A stretch of DNA of 64,000 bases from NCBI GenBank assembly GCA_027487835.1, contig JAIYCU010000019.1, forward strand, positions 89,395 to 153,394, in the 5' to 3' direction. Each line of letters starts with the position of its first letter. The stretch's first letter is position 1. Made by a program: the position numbers and the translations under genes. Below, in pieces: positions 51,819-61,128 of the stretch. The notes under the pieces are model-generated. The model saw only the letters and a program-made list of their open reading frames with translations, did no database searches and was not told where the DNA came from. Source of the stretch: Bacteroidota bacterium (lineage in GTDB: Bacteria > Bacteroidota > Bacteroidia > UKL13-3).

Positions 51819-51899
51819 TAGAGGTTAAGTCTAAACAAATATATAGGCTTACCTGTAAGAATTTTAAGAAAATAAATTTAAATGGCTTTTTTTTGTGGA

Positions 51900-52187
51900 T
51901 TACCAGCTTTTTACTTGATTACCACCTTGAGATTCTCTTTCTATATCTGCTGTATCAGCAGCGGCTTTATTATCTTTTACCATGTCACGCATTTCTTTTA
52001 CGCCATTTTTATCTTTTGCTTCCATGCCTTCGATGCCAGTTTGAAAGCTGCTCATGTTAAACATAACAGCCATTCCCGCAACTACAAATACTTGGGCAAC
52101 CATGTAGATTTTAGACCAAGCTTTCTTGCGATTCATAAATCCGATAACGTTTACGATTAAAAGGATTGCAAAAATGGTAAGTAACAT
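51900..52187 (-). CDS. Small two-helix membrane protein
   Basis: 95 aa: helix 1 at residues 2-18 (LLTIFAILLIVNVIGFM), helix 2 at about 29-45 (MVAQVFVVAGMAVMF), then a charged Lys/Asp-rich cytoplasmic or periplasmic tail. Not a family I recognise. It stands alone between the PAS protein and the small single-helix protein. ATG chosen because it directly opens helix 1. Confidence 0.65.
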   Translation of the reverse strand: MLLTIFAILLIVNVIGFMNRKKAWSKIYMVAQVFVVAGMAVMFNMSSFQTGIEGMEAKDKNGVKEMRDMVKDNKAAADTADIERESQGGNQVKSW

Positions 52188-52339
52188 AATTTTTATATTT
52201 AAGAGGTATGCTTATATCTTTTCAATTTACTTGCCAATAAAAAAAAAGAGGCTTAAACCATTGATATTCCTGCTATGTTGGTAAAGACACTTTTTTGGCA
52301 TTTGAGTTTTCTGTTTCATTATGGGAAGTTTACGTATCA
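52188..52339. other. Gene-free spacer
   Basis: 152 bp, A/T-rich. It holds an A9 tract near 52240 and a short direct repeat TCATTATGGG (near 52316 and 52336). No promoter or hairpin is certain. Confidence 0.5.
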
Positions 52340-52642
52340 TTATGGGTTCCCAGGCATAGGGGCTTGTCCTGGTTGGGCAGGTTCTCCAGTTACCCTTTCT
52401 TTGATGCCAAAGTAGGCATCATCAAACGGCGTATTCACCCCTGGAAATAAATCAATTTGGTACTCAGATTTAAGTTCAAGTAATACGGCAATGGTAAAAA
52501 TGGCAATAAATAACAAATACAAAACAGTAAAGGCCTCATTGGCTAATGTAAATCGTTCTTTCTCTACAATCTCGTCTGTAGTTGTTTTTTCGCGCTTTTT
52601 CCCAATTCTAAATAAAGGCTCGTCTTTATGAATCGTTTTCAA
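52340..52642 (-). CDS. Small single-helix membrane protein
   Basis: 100 aa. Charged N-terminus (FRIGKKREKTTTDEIVEKE), one transmembrane helix at about 38-56 (FTVLYLLFIAIFTIAVLL), and a short Pro/Gly-rich end (GEPAQPGQAPMPGNP). No family recognised. It begins 17 bp after the stop of the lone receiver gene on the same strand, so cotranscription is likely. Confidence 0.65.
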   Translation of the reverse strand: MKTIHKDEPLFRIGKKREKTTTDEIVEKERFTLANEAFTVLYLLFIAIFTIAVLLELKSEYQIDLFPGVNTPFDDAYFGIKERVTGEPAQPGQAPMPGNP

Positions 52643-52659
52643 ACCGAGTGTACTTAATT

Positions 52660-53031
52660 TTAAAGAAAAGCTTTTACGTCTGCGGCACTAATGGGTTTGG
52701 TTATAAACCCTTTAATAAAACCGTATTTTTCAGCCTTAATTCTATCAGACCTATCAATTGAAGAGGTAATGATAATTACATCAAAAATAGATTTATGTGG
52801 TGTTTCTGCAATTCTATCACAAACTTCCCATCCACCAACTTCTTCCATATTTATATCTAACAGCATTAAATATTTATTGCCATCATCCCGCACTTTTGAA
52901 ATAAATTGATTGAGGTCTTTTCCATCGGCAAATTCAACTACTTCTCCATTAAAACCGGCATTTCTCAAGGCATTGTTTACCAAGAATAGTGCAATTGGAT
53001 CATCGTCGATATTTAAAATAATCGTTTTCAT
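52660..53031 (-). CDS. Stand-alone response-regulator receiver
   Basis: 123 aa, receiver domain only: acidic triad IDDDP at 8-12, phospho-acceptor Asp59 in MLLDINMEEVGGWE, Thr/Ser switch VIIITSS and Lys in FITKPIS. All catalytic positions are present, so it should be phosphorylated, but it has no output domain. Such single-domain receivers shuttle phosphate or act through protein contacts. The nearby membrane PAS protein is a conceivable partner. Confidence 0.9.
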   Translation of the reverse strand: MKTIILNIDDDPIALFLVNNALRNAGFNGEVVEFADGKDLNQFISKVRDDGNKYLMLLDINMEEVGGWEVCDRIAETPHKSIFDVIIITSSIDRSDRIKAEKYGFIKGFITKPISAADVKAFL

Positions 53032-53050
53032 AGGTTAAATGCGTCTTTTC

Positions 53051-53872
53051 TTATTCACCTCTTTTCTCTACAAGTTTAAATACATCATGACTAAAACCGG
53101 TATTACTAAAACCGCCATCATGAAATAGGTTTTGCATGGTTACCATTCTGCTTAAATCTGAGAACATCAATACACAATAATTGGCACAATCTTCTGCACT
53201 GGCATTGCCTAATGGCGAAAGAGCCGTTGCATAGTCGAAAAAGTCACCAAAGCCTTTTACACCGCCACCTGCTGTGGTTGGGGTTGGACTCTGAGAAATG
53301 GTATTTACTCTCACCTTTTTGCTTTTTCCATAATGGTATCCAAAACTGCGGGCAATGCTTTCTAGAATCGACTTACTTTCTGCCATTTCGCTGTAATCTG
53401 GGAATACACGTTGCGCAGCAATATAGGTTAAGGCTACTACAGAGCCCCAATCATTAATGGCCTCCATTTTATAACAAGTTTGTAATAACCTGTGAAAAGA
53501 GATGGCACTAATATCATAGGTTTCATGTGTCCATTTGTAGTCCAAATCTGTATAAGCTCTTCCTTTTCTAATATTGATGCTCATTCCAACAGAATGTAAA
53601 ATGAAATCAATTTTACCACCTAAAATCTCCATGGACTTACTAATCAAGTTTTCCATTTCTTCGTTTTTGCTAACATCGCAAGGAATCACTTGGGCATTGT
53701 TGCAAATTGCTGCCAAGTTATTTATTTCGCCCATGCGCATGGCAATTGGGGCATTGGTTAATACAAAGGTTGCGCCTTGCTCATGGCACTTTAAGGCAAC
53801 CTGCCATGCTATACTTTTATCGTTTAATGCACCGAAAATAATTCCTTTTTTACCTTTTAATAAGTTATTCAT
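53051..53872 (-). CDS. fabI: Enoyl-ACP reductase [NADH]
   Basis: Carries out the last reduction of each fatty-acid elongation round. 273 aa. Nucleotide-binding GALNDKSIAW at 14-23; HSVGMS at 93-98; active-site Tyr150, Tyr160 and Lys167 correspond to E. coli Tyr146, Tyr156 and Lys163, with the same spacing. The triclosan-loop region (SPTPTTAGGGVKGFGDF) is normal in length, so this is an ordinary FabI and not FabV or FabL. The gene is divergent from the M1 peptidase. Confidence 0.96.
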   Translation of the reverse strand: MNNLLKGKKGIIFGALNDKSIAWQVALKCHEQGATFVLTNAPIAMRMGEINNLAAICNNAQVIPCDVSKNEEMENLISKSMEILGGKIDFILHSVGMSINIRKGRAYTDLDYKWTHETYDISAISFHRLLQTCYKMEAINDWGSVVALTYIAAQRVFPDYSEMAESKSILESIARSFGYHYGKSKKVRVNTISQSPTPTTAGGGVKGFGDFFDYATALSPLGNASAEDCANYCVLMFSDLSRMVTMQNLFHDGGFSNTGFSHDVFKLVEKRGE

Positions 53873-53988
53873 AAAATTTGAAGTATGGATTTATATTGCA
53901 AGTTTAAGTTTTTTTGAACATACTACGACTGAATTTCTGCATTTAAATTATGTTTAATTTATACTACTTTGCAGGTCTGCTAAACTAA

Positions 53989-55566
53989 ATGAATAATTTA
54001 TTGATAAGATTGGCCTTGTTTTTTTGTCTATTATCCCCTGTGGTAAATGCCAAAGAGGCTGTAATTGATGTGCTTTCTTATGAGATTTCACTTTTTGTAA
54101 ATCCAACATTTAAACAAATTTCAGGTTCAAACACTATTTCCTTCGCAATTTTAAAACCAGGTGATATATGTGTTTTTAAATTGGCACCTCAACTTAAATT
54201 ACTAAGCATTAGCAATCAAGTTCCCTTTCAGCGATTGCAAGAAAAACTGCTAGTTAGCTTAGCACCTAGCATTAAGAAAGGAGATACGCTGAGCCTTGTG
54301 TTTAGTTATGAAGGTATTCCTCAAGTTGCCCAAAATGCCCCTTGGGATGGCGGTTTTGTTTGGCAAAAGGATAGTTTGGGAAATCCGTGGATTGGCATGG
54401 CTTGCGAAGGCATTGGCGCACACAGCTGGCTACCTTGTAAGGATACTTGGGACGATGAACCCAATCAGGTAACTTTCCACCTTAGTGTTCCAAAAGGCTT
54501 AATGGGAGTGAGTAATGGGCGTTTGGTTCAAACCGAAACCAAGGATGCCATTAGTACTTTTACATGGCGAGTAAACAACCCTATTAACCATTACAATATT
54601 GCCATAAATATTGGCAAGTATGCTCATATAAATGATTTTTATACATCGTCAAATGGGGATACTTTGTCGCTTGATTTTTATGTATTGGAGTCGAATTATA
54701 ACGCTGCAAAAACCCATTTTCAGCAGTCGAAGCGCATGCTAAAAGCTTTTGAACATTTTTTTGGGAAATATCCTTTTTATGAAGATGGCTACAAATTGGT
54801 TGAAACGCCCTATTGGGGTATGGAACACCAAAGTTGTATTGCCTATGGTAACAATTATGAAAACAACAACTTCGGTTTTGATTTCATCATTATTCATGAA
54901 AGTGGGCACGAATGGTTTGCCAACAGCCTTACTGCGCAAGACAAAGCCGATATGTGGATCCATGAAAGTTTTACTACTTATAGTGAATCCTTATTTATTG
55001 AATATTATTACGGCAAGTTGCGGGCAATGCAATACTTGCAAAATCAAAAGAGTAAATTAACTAATCAAAAACCAATGATTGGAAAATATGGTAGTTACCA
55101 TCATTTTACAGACAACGATATTTATTATAAGGGCGCTTGGATGTTGCACACTTTAAGAAATATGATAGATAACGATACGCTTTGGTTTAATACTTTGCGT
55201 GATTTGAACAAAAAGTTTTATCATCAAACGATTACAAGCATAGAAGTAGAGCAGTTTTTAAGTGAAAGAACCCGACTCCCTTTAGCTGCTTTTTTTGATC
55301 AGTATCTTAGAAATCCAAATATTCCTGTTTTAGAATATTTTATCCAAGAACGCAACGGACTCAACGAATTGCATTACCGTTTGCAAAGCAATGTAAAGGG
55401 TTTAGAAATGCCAGTATTAGTAACCTTGGCCAAAGATAAATTTGATTTTTTATCGGTGGGTTCAAACTGGAAAATAATTGACTTGCCTTATGAGGATGTA
55501 GTTAATTTTAGGTTAGATACGGCTAAGTTTTTGGTAGAAACCAAATTGATAACTCCTAAAAAATAA
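53989..55566 (+). CDS. M1-family zinc metallopeptidase, short form
   Basis: A 525-aa secreted peptidase with a signal peptide cleaved near VVNAK (residue 22). Contains the N-terminal M1 beta-saddle, substrate loop GMEHQSCIAYG, zinc motif HESGH (His303, His307) and Glu326 in HESFTTY, with catalytic Glu304. It ends shortly after the catalytic domain, lacking the ~300-residue C-terminal helical domain of the first M1 enzyme at 31935. It is the same architecture as compact M1 peptidases of Bacteroidota. The stop overlaps the convergent aldo/keto reductase stop by 11 bp. Confidence 0.92.
   Translation: MNNLLIRLALFFCLLSPVVNAKEAVIDVLSYEISLFVNPTFKQISGSNTISFAILKPGDICVFKLAPQLKLLSISNQVPFQRLQEKLLVSLAPSIKKGDTLSLVFSYEGIPQVAQNAPWDGGFVWQKDSLGNPWIGMACEGIGAHSWLPCKDTWDDEPNQVTFHLSVPKGLMGVSNGRLVQTETKDAISTFTWRVNNPINHYNIAINIGKYAHINDFYTSSNGDTLSLDFYVLESNYNAAKTHFQQSKRMLKAFEHFFGKYPFYEDGYKLVETPYWGMEHQSCIAYGNNYENNNFGFDFIIIHESGHEWFANSLTAQDKADMWIHESFTTYSESLFIEYYYGKLRAMQYLQNQKSKLTNQKPMIGKYGSYHHFTDNDIYYKGAWMLHTLRNMIDNDTLWFNTLRDLNKKFYHQTITSIEVEQFLSERTRLPLAAFFDQYLRNPNIPVLEYFIQERNGLNELHYRLQSNVKGLEMPVLVTLAKDKFDFLSVGSNWKIIDLPYEDVVNFRLDTAKFLVETKLITPKK
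54525..54534 (-). repeat. GGTTYRAACC dispersed motif, copy 15
   Basis: GGTTCAAACC with GAAACC following, in the short M1 peptidase gene; encodes VQTET. Confidence 0.85.
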
Positions 55567-56569
55567 TTTTATCTTTGGTTTGTCCGTAGCTTACGTCTAT
55601 CACGCCCGGCTCTAAGAAGAAGTCGTGCGGGAAGCCTAATTCAATTGCTGATACTTCATTTAGTTTTTGAAGCCATTGGTCTGGAATAATCACCTCAATA
55701 CAGCCCAATGCCTCGGTAATTTGTGGTGCTTTTGTAGCGCCTACAATTGGAATAACTTGTTGTTGGCGCTGGCGGGTCCATTGCAAGGCAACATGTGCTG
55801 GGGCGCAACCCATGTCATTAGCCGCATCCACAACGGTTTGTGCAATTATGGTGTTTCTTTCATTTAAGCGTTTTGAGGCATCTGGCAATCTTCCTTTTTC
55901 GCCACGTAAATACTTGCCAGTAAGCGCGCCACCTGCAAGCGGTGCCCAAGGTGTAACAGCCAAATTAAATGCTTTTGCCATTGGTAACAGGTCTCTTTCT
56001 GCGGTTCTGCTAATAAGGCTATACTCAATTTGGAGTCCGGCAAACTTATGCCATCCCCGCAATTCTGCTATGGTATTGGCTTGTGCAACCCGCCAAGCTG
56101 GGGTATCACTAATGCCTATATAATTTACCATGCCGCGCTGCACAAGGTCGTTTAGGCCCATCAAAACTTCTTCTGGAGAGGTGGTAAAATCCCAAATATG
56201 CAGCCAAAGCAAGTCTATGTAATCTGTTTGCAGGCGTTTTAAACTTTCTTGTACCGAGCGCATCATATTTTTTCTATGATTCCCACTAAAATTTGGGTCG
56301 CCATTGCGGTCTTTTAAGCCATATTTGGTTGCCACTACAAAGTGGTCTCTGTCTGAACCAATAAATTTTCCTACGAATTTTTCTGAGGTACCTGCAGTAT
56401 AGACATTGGCAGTATCAATAAAATTTCCTCCTGCATTTGCATAGGTTTCAAAAACTGCTTTCGAATTTTCTTCAGAGGCGCCCCATCCGTTTTCGGTGCC
56501 AAATCCCATTGTGCCTAAGCAAAGTTCCGAAACACGTAAACCGGTGTTTCCAAATAAATGATACTTCAT
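55556..56569 (-). CDS. Aldo/keto reductase
   Basis: A 337-aa TIM-barrel oxidoreductase using NADPH. Family signatures: GFGTENGWGA near the start, FIDTANVYTAGTSEKFVGKF with catalytic Asp and Tyr, VVATKYGLKD (Lys), DLLWLHIWD (His position), GISDTPAW, and the C-terminal cofactor loop IPIVGATKAPQI. It belongs to the large AKR11/12-like group of bacterial general reductases; the natural substrate is unknown. The gene lies 42 bp downstream of the rRNA methyltransferase gene on the same strand. Confidence 0.92.
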   Translation of the reverse strand: MKYHLFGNTGLRVSELCLGTMGFGTENGWGASEENSKAVFETYANAGGNFIDTANVYTAGTSEKFVGKFIGSDRDHFVVATKYGLKDRNGDPNFSGNHRKNMMRSVQESLKRLQTDYIDLLWLHIWDFTTSPEEVLMGLNDLVQRGMVNYIGISDTPAWRVAQANTIAELRGWHKFAGLQIEYSLISRTAERDLLPMAKAFNLAVTPWAPLAGGALTGKYLRGEKGRLPDASKRLNERNTIIAQTVVDAANDMGCAPAHVALQWTRQRQQQVIPIVGATKAPQITEALGCIEVIIPDQWLQKLNEVSAIELGFPHDFFLEPGVIDVSYGQTKDKIIF

Positions 56570-56611
56570 ACTACAAGTATAGTGAAAGGATGTTAAGTAA
56601 AAGGTAAAACC

Positions 56612-57790
56612 TTATTCTGATGCTGCTTCTGATTCTGCTTCTAATTTGCGTTTATCTCTTGTGCCTCTATAAATTTCAAATTTATGGTAGCGACATTCGA
56701 GGGCTCCGTTGAAAAGTGGAATGCGTTTAGAGGGCGCTAATCCTACTTTTTTAAGGGCGGGGATATTAGAAGAAATAACCCAAACATCGTAGCCATTGAA
56801 TTCTTTTTTCATGATATCTCCCATTAATTTGTAGAAGGCGCCAATTTCTTCAATGGGCAATCGTTCTCCATAAGGTGGATTGATAATCATAAGTCCGCCG
56901 CCTTCGGAGCCTTTGGCTTCTTCAAACCTTTTGTTGCTAACAGTAATGTCTTCAGCAACGTGGGCTCTTTCTGCATTTTCCCGGGTAATTTCAATGGCTT
57001 TAAAGGTTTTGTCACTGCCTGCAATGCTGGCTTTAGACGGTCGCATATTTTTAATAGCTGTAGCTTTTACGCTTTCAAAAATGCCTTTATCAAAGTTTCT
57101 CCAGCTTTCAAAACCAAAGCGTTCTCTATACAAATTAGGTGGCATATTTTTAGCAATCATGGCCGCTTCAATTAACAAAGTACCACTTCCACACATGGGG
57201 TCGTAATAATTGCCTTCGCCATTCCAACCCGTTAGCATAATCATGCCAGCGGCCAACACCTCATTGATAGGGGCTAAGGTGCTGTCTGTACGGTAGCCTC
57301 TTCTGTGCAAGCTTGCGCCAGAACTGTTAAGCGCAACACTCACTTCATCATCATGAATATGAATATCAATGCTAAGGTCGGGTTGATCCAAATCAACGCT
57401 TGGTCGAATGCCATATTTGTCTCTAAATTGATCCACAATGGCATCTTTGCATTTAAGCGAAACATAGTGGGAATGAGAGAAAAAATCACTTCTTAAGCTG
57501 GTATTGATAGCTAATGTTCCATCTTTAGTAAGGTATTTATCCCATTCAATTTCTTGAATGCCTTTATAAAGTTTATCTTCATTTATGGCATAAAACTTAT
57601 GAATTGGAACTAGTACTTTTAGGGCAGTTCTTAGGCTTAAGTTGGCGTGGTACATGGTACTTAAATCGCCACTAAAACTTACCGCACGGTTGTGGGCTTC
57701 TACCTCTGTTGCGCCTAATGCTTGCAGCTCTGCTGCCAATAATTCTTCCAAGCCAAATTGGGTTTTGGCAACCATTTTTATCATTTCCAT
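56612..57790 (-). CDS. THUMP-domain rRNA (guanine-N2) methyltransferase, RlmL N-terminal-like
   Basis: A 392-aa RNA methyltransferase of the UPF0020 family: ferredoxin-like/THUMP region (about 5-155), then a Rossmann SAM domain with YYDPMCGSGTLLIEAA and the adenine/guanine-N2 motif NPPYGERL. It matches the first half of E. coli RlmKL (23S G2445 N2-methylation) and the YpsC family, without the RlmK half. Exact target base is inferred. The start choice MEMIKMVAKTQFGLEELL could alternatively be the ATG three or six codons in; MVAKTQFG is the core family start. Confidence 0.9.
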   Translation of the reverse strand: MEMIKMVAKTQFGLEELLAAELQALGATEVEAHNRAVSFSGDLSTMYHANLSLRTALKVLVPIHKFYAINEDKLYKGIQEIEWDKYLTKDGTLAINTSLRSDFFSHSHYVSLKCKDAIVDQFRDKYGIRPSVDLDQPDLSIDIHIHDDEVSVALNSSGASLHRRGYRTDSTLAPINEVLAAGMIMLTGWNGEGNYYDPMCGSGTLLIEAAMIAKNMPPNLYRERFGFESWRNFDKGIFESVKATAIKNMRPSKASIAGSDKTFKAIEITRENAERAHVAEDITVSNKRFEEAKGSEGGGLMIINPPYGERLPIEEIGAFYKLMGDIMKKEFNGYDVWVISSNIPALKKVGLAPSKRIPLFNGALECRYHKFEIYRGTRDKRKLEAESEAASE

Positions 57791-57974
57791 ACCTTTAAGG
57801 ATTGGGGCGAAGGTAAGGTTTAAATTTTATTACAATAACAAAGTATAATGACTACCCATTAAAATGAAATCAGCGGAAAATTTATTTAGACCAAAAAGTT
57901 TGAGGAAATTATCCTTTCTGAAATCCAATGGGTTTTCCTTTTTTAGTGTCGTGGTAAGTAAGTTAATTTATTCC

Positions 57975-57982
57975 TACTTTTG
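57975..57982 (+). promoter_or_regulatory. -7 promoter box before the NTR-like gene
   Basis: TACTTTTG, a perfect TAnnTTTG, only 4 bases before the ATG at 57987. No clear -33 TTG is 19 bases upstream, so the transcript may be almost leaderless or the box fortuitous. Confidence 0.45.
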
Positions 57983-57986
57983 AGCC

Positions 57987-58664
57987 ATGAATATAAGAGT
58001 TTTTCTCCTTTTCTTTTTAGTGTTCGGTTTGAACCTAAAACCCTTATTTGCTTGTAAGTGTTCGTTAATTAACATTGCAGACAACTATCAACGGGCGGGA
58101 TTGATATTTTATGGAAAACACCTCGAAACGATTGCCTTGCCTAATGTATATGACGAGGCGGGTAAAAACCTTGTGGTTGAGAATTTTCAAGTAATTAGAT
58201 TTTATAAAGGCGTCGCAGATGGTGTATTGAAGCAAGACAGTGCTTTTAAAATTTCTTTGCGTTCAACCTGCAATAAATCCTCTTGCGGCTATTGTTTTGA
58301 TGCTGGCAAAACATATTTAGTTTACGCTACCATGCACGAGGGCGTATTGGGTGTTGAAACCGATTTGTGCTCTCGCACCAAAGAAATTACCCAAAACAAC
58401 TTTATCATTTCGGGTGGGGTAGACCCTGATGCTGGCAAAGATGAAACCAAAGAACTTATGCGCCTCTCTGCAAAAGACACTTCAATTCAGGTAAGTGGCG
58501 AAAAATGGTTAGAAAACAAGCTTGCCGATGAAGAAATCAAAAAGCGATTGCAAAAAGAGCTGAAGAAGAAAAATAGCATGAGCATCACCTTAGCAACCAC
58601 TACACTTATCTTATTCTTTTACGTGATTTTGGGTTGGTTCAAACCGAAAAAAACTAAGGCCTAA
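57987..58664 (+). CDS. Exported NTR/TIMP-like protein with C-terminal membrane anchor
   Basis: 225 aa. Signal peptide to about residue 22, mature N-terminus CKCSLINIADNYQRAG, like the Cys-x-Cys start of netrin/TIMP-type (NTR) domains, followed by the FYGKHLE strand and the cysteine segment STCNKSSCGYCFDAGKTYLVYA. A transmembrane helix near 197-217 (SITLATTTLILFFYVIL) precedes a basic tail. In animals NTR domains bind or inhibit proteases; in bacteria the role is unknown. Both the signal peptide and the tail contain a copy of the dispersed GGTTYRAACC motif. Confidence 0.75.
   Translation: MNIRVFLLFFLVFGLNLKPLFACKCSLINIADNYQRAGLIFYGKHLETIALPNVYDEAGKNLVVENFQVIRFYKGVADGVLKQDSAFKISLRSTCNKSSCGYCFDAGKTYLVYATMHEGVLGVETDLCSRTKEITQNNFIISGGVDPDAGKDETKELMRLSAKDTSIQVSGEKWLENKLADEEIKKRLQKELKKKNSMSITLATTTLILFFYVILGWFKPKKTKA
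58026..58035 (+). repeat. GGTTYRAACC dispersed motif, copy 16
   Basis: TTCGGTTTGAACCTAAAA within the signal-peptide region of the NTR-like gene; encodes GLN. Confidence 0.85.
58636..58645 (-). repeat. GGTTYRAACC dispersed motif, copy 17
   Basis: GGTTCAAACCGAAAA in the last codons of the NTR-like gene; encodes WFKPK. Confidence 0.85.
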
Positions 58665-61123
58665 CCAGGGTCCACATCTGCATAGGCAATAAGACCCCGC
58701 AAAGATTTATCTTCATACAATTGTTTTATGGCTGCTTTTATTTGTGATTTACTGGTGTTTAACGAATTAGATTGTCGGTTGATTTTTACCAATATCTCTT
58801 TGATATAAAAGTTTCTAATCTTACTCACATAAGGGCTTGCAGGTCCCATCATTACGGCTTGCAAATTAGGTTCAAGTATGTTTCTGAGTTTTGTACCTGC
58901 ATATTCTGCCAAGTTATAATCCCTGTGTTTTACAATTAATTTAATCAATCTAAAATAGGGTGGATAGGCAAACTTTTCTCGGTCTTCTAATTCCTTTTCA
59001 AGCAAGGGCAAGTATTGGTGTTGTTTTAACAATTGCAATACATAATGGTTGGGCAAGGTGGTTTGCACAATTACTTTTCCTTGTTTGTGTTTGCGTCCTG
59101 CTCGGCCACTCACTTGCATTAGTAATTGCATGGCACGCTCGTGTGCTCTAAAATCAGGGAATTGCAGCAAGGCATCAGCATTAATGATTCCCACCAAATT
59201 CACATGCTCAAAGTCTAATCCTTTGCTCAACATTTGGGTGCCCACTAAAATGTCAAACTGCCTATTCTCAAAACTTCTGATAATTTCTTCGTGTCCGTGT
59301 TTGGTTTTTGCTGCGTCTAAATCTAATCTGGCAATGCGGGTTTTAGGATACAGTTCGCTCAATTCATCTTCTACTTTTTCGGTACCTGTTCCTTTCAAGG
59401 TCATATTCGGTGTGCCACATTTTTGGCAGCTGTTGGGAATCGCGGTTGTAAATCCGCAATAGTGGCACTTTAAAGAGTCGATGTATTTATGGTAGGTTAA
59501 ACTGATATCACAATTTTTGCATTTGGGAACCCACTCGCATTTATTGCAGCTTAAGAAGGGGGCATAGCCTCGTCGGTTTTGAAAAAGGATGATTTGCTCA
59601 TTGTTTTGCAGCGTTTCTTCAATGGCTTGGTGCAAGGCAAAACCAATGTCTTCCTTCATCATTTTCTTGGTTCTTCTTTCCTCGCCAAGGTCGGAAGTTT
59701 CAATAACTGGAAGGGCTACATCATGGTATCGTTTATCCATTATTACCCAGCCATATTTGCCTGTTTTAGCCATGTGGTAAACTTCCATCGATGGGGTAGC
59801 AGATCCTAATAAGGTTTTGCATCCATGTATTTTTGCTAACATCATAGCTGCATCGCGTGCATGGTAGCGGGGTGCAGGCTCTTGTTGTTTATAAGAGCTT
59901 TCATGCTCCTCGTCTATTATGACCAAGCCCAGCTCTTGAAATGGCAAGAAAATAGAACTACGGGCGCCAATCACCACGCGGTATTGGCCATCATTTACTT
60001 TGTTCCAAATTTCTACCCGCTCTTGGTCGTTAAACTTGCTATGATAAGCCACGCAATGTTCACCAAAATACTTGTTGATGCGTTTGATGATTTGCGAGGT
60101 AAGAGCAATTTCTGGCAGCAAGTATAAAACTTGTTTGCCATTGGCGAGTGCTTCTTCAATGAGTTTAACATACACATGTGTTTTGCCACTACCTGTTACG
60201 CCTTGTAACAAGGCTACTTCTTTTTCTTCAAAAGAATTTTTTAACGCCAAATAAGCTTCTTCTTGGTTTGGGTTCAAACTAAAACTTTCTTTAGGCAGCA
60301 ATTCCATTTGCAGGCGGTCTATGCTCATTTCATATGGCATGAGAACCTCATTTTTAATTAAGGTTTGCAAAGACGAAGCCGCATTGCCGCCAAATTTTAA
60401 AATTGCACTTCTATCGGTTAATTCATTTTGTTGTTTAAGGTGCAAATAAGACATTAATATTTGCAGCTGTTTGGGCTTTTTTTCTAGCGAGTCAAATAGG
60501 GCTGCAAGGTTTTTTTCCTCTTCGTAAATAGGGTTAAGCGAAAAGCAAACAATGATTTTGGGTTTGTATTTCCCTTGCAGTTCTTCTCTTATTCGAATCA
60601 TGCCTTTGTTCACCATACTTTTAATGAGGGGAAACACATTTTTGAGCCGAACAATTTCTGAAACATCTGCCAAGGTTAACTCGGCTTGCACCTCTAAAGC
60701 TTCCCAAATTAGAAACTCTTTTTGATCTAGTTCCACCGAATTAGGGTCAAAGGTTTCATTGGCTTCAATGCGTGTAGCCGATTCAAGTTTGAGTCCGGCC
60801 GGCAAAGCCGCTTGCATTACATCCCCAAGGCTGCATAAGTAATAAGTGCTCATCCAATCCCAAAACTGAAAGTGGATAGGATGCAACAAAGGCTTTTCGT
60901 CTAGAACGCTATAGATATATTTTGCTTCGTAGCCTTTGGGAGGCGAGTGGTGTATTTTGGCTATAAGGGCAGAATAAATTTTGCGCGCTCCAAATTGAAT
61001 GGCCACTCGTTTGCCAATGGCAATTTCAGCTTCCCATTCTCGTGGCACTCTATACGTAAAGAGTGCATCGAGGTGCAGGGGTAACATTACATCAATAAAA
61101 ACGGCAAACTGATCTTCAGACAT
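58661..61123 (-). CDS. priA: Primosomal protein N' (replication-restart helicase PriA)
   Basis: An 820-aa superfamily 2 helicase that reloads the replisome at stalled forks. Visible: N-terminal 3'-DNA-end binding domain, Walker A LLQGVTGSGKTHVY, Walker B LVIIDEEHESSYKQ, GSATPSMEV, the cysteine-rich double zinc site (CNKCEWVPKCKNC and CHYCGF...CQKCG), and VGTQMLSKGLDFEHV. The length is usual for the group. It starts 5 bp downstream of the pepD stop, so the two are probably one transcript. The stop overlaps the convergent NTR-like gene by 4 bp. Confidence 0.96.
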   Translation of the reverse strand: MSEDQFAVFIDVMLPLHLDALFTYRVPREWEAEIAIGKRVAIQFGARKIYSALIAKIHHSPPKGYEAKYIYSVLDEKPLLHPIHFQFWDWMSTYYLCSLGDVMQAALPAGLKLESATRIEANETFDPNSVELDQKEFLIWEALEVQAELTLADVSEIVRLKNVFPLIKSMVNKGMIRIREELQGKYKPKIIVCFSLNPIYEEEKNLAALFDSLEKKPKQLQILMSYLHLKQQNELTDRSAILKFGGNAASSLQTLIKNEVLMPYEMSIDRLQMELLPKESFSLNPNQEEAYLALKNSFEEKEVALLQGVTGSGKTHVYVKLIEEALANGKQVLYLLPEIALTSQIIKRINKYFGEHCVAYHSKFNDQERVEIWNKVNDGQYRVVIGARSSIFLPFQELGLVIIDEEHESSYKQQEPAPRYHARDAAMMLAKIHGCKTLLGSATPSMEVYHMAKTGKYGWVIMDKRYHDVALPVIETSDLGEERRTKKMMKEDIGFALHQAIEETLQNNEQIILFQNRRGYAPFLSCNKCEWVPKCKNCDISLTYHKYIDSLKCHYCGFTTAIPNSCQKCGTPNMTLKGTGTEKVEDELSELYPKTRIARLDLDAAKTKHGHEEIIRSFENRQFDILVGTQMLSKGLDFEHVNLVGIINADALLQFPDFRAHERAMQLLMQVSGRAGRKHKQGKVIVQTTLPNHYVLQLLKQHQYLPLLEKELEDREKFAYPPYFRLIKLIVKHRDYNLAEYAGTKLRNILEPNLQAVMMGPASPYVSKIRNFYIKEILVKINRQSNSLNTSKSQIKAAIKQLYEDKSLRGLIAYADVDPG

Positions 61124-61128
61124 TTGGC

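Noticed and set aside
57849..57986. Small RNA or riboswitch in the gap before the NTR-like gene
   Set aside because: No stable fold or known motif is evident; the only recognisable element is a -7 box.
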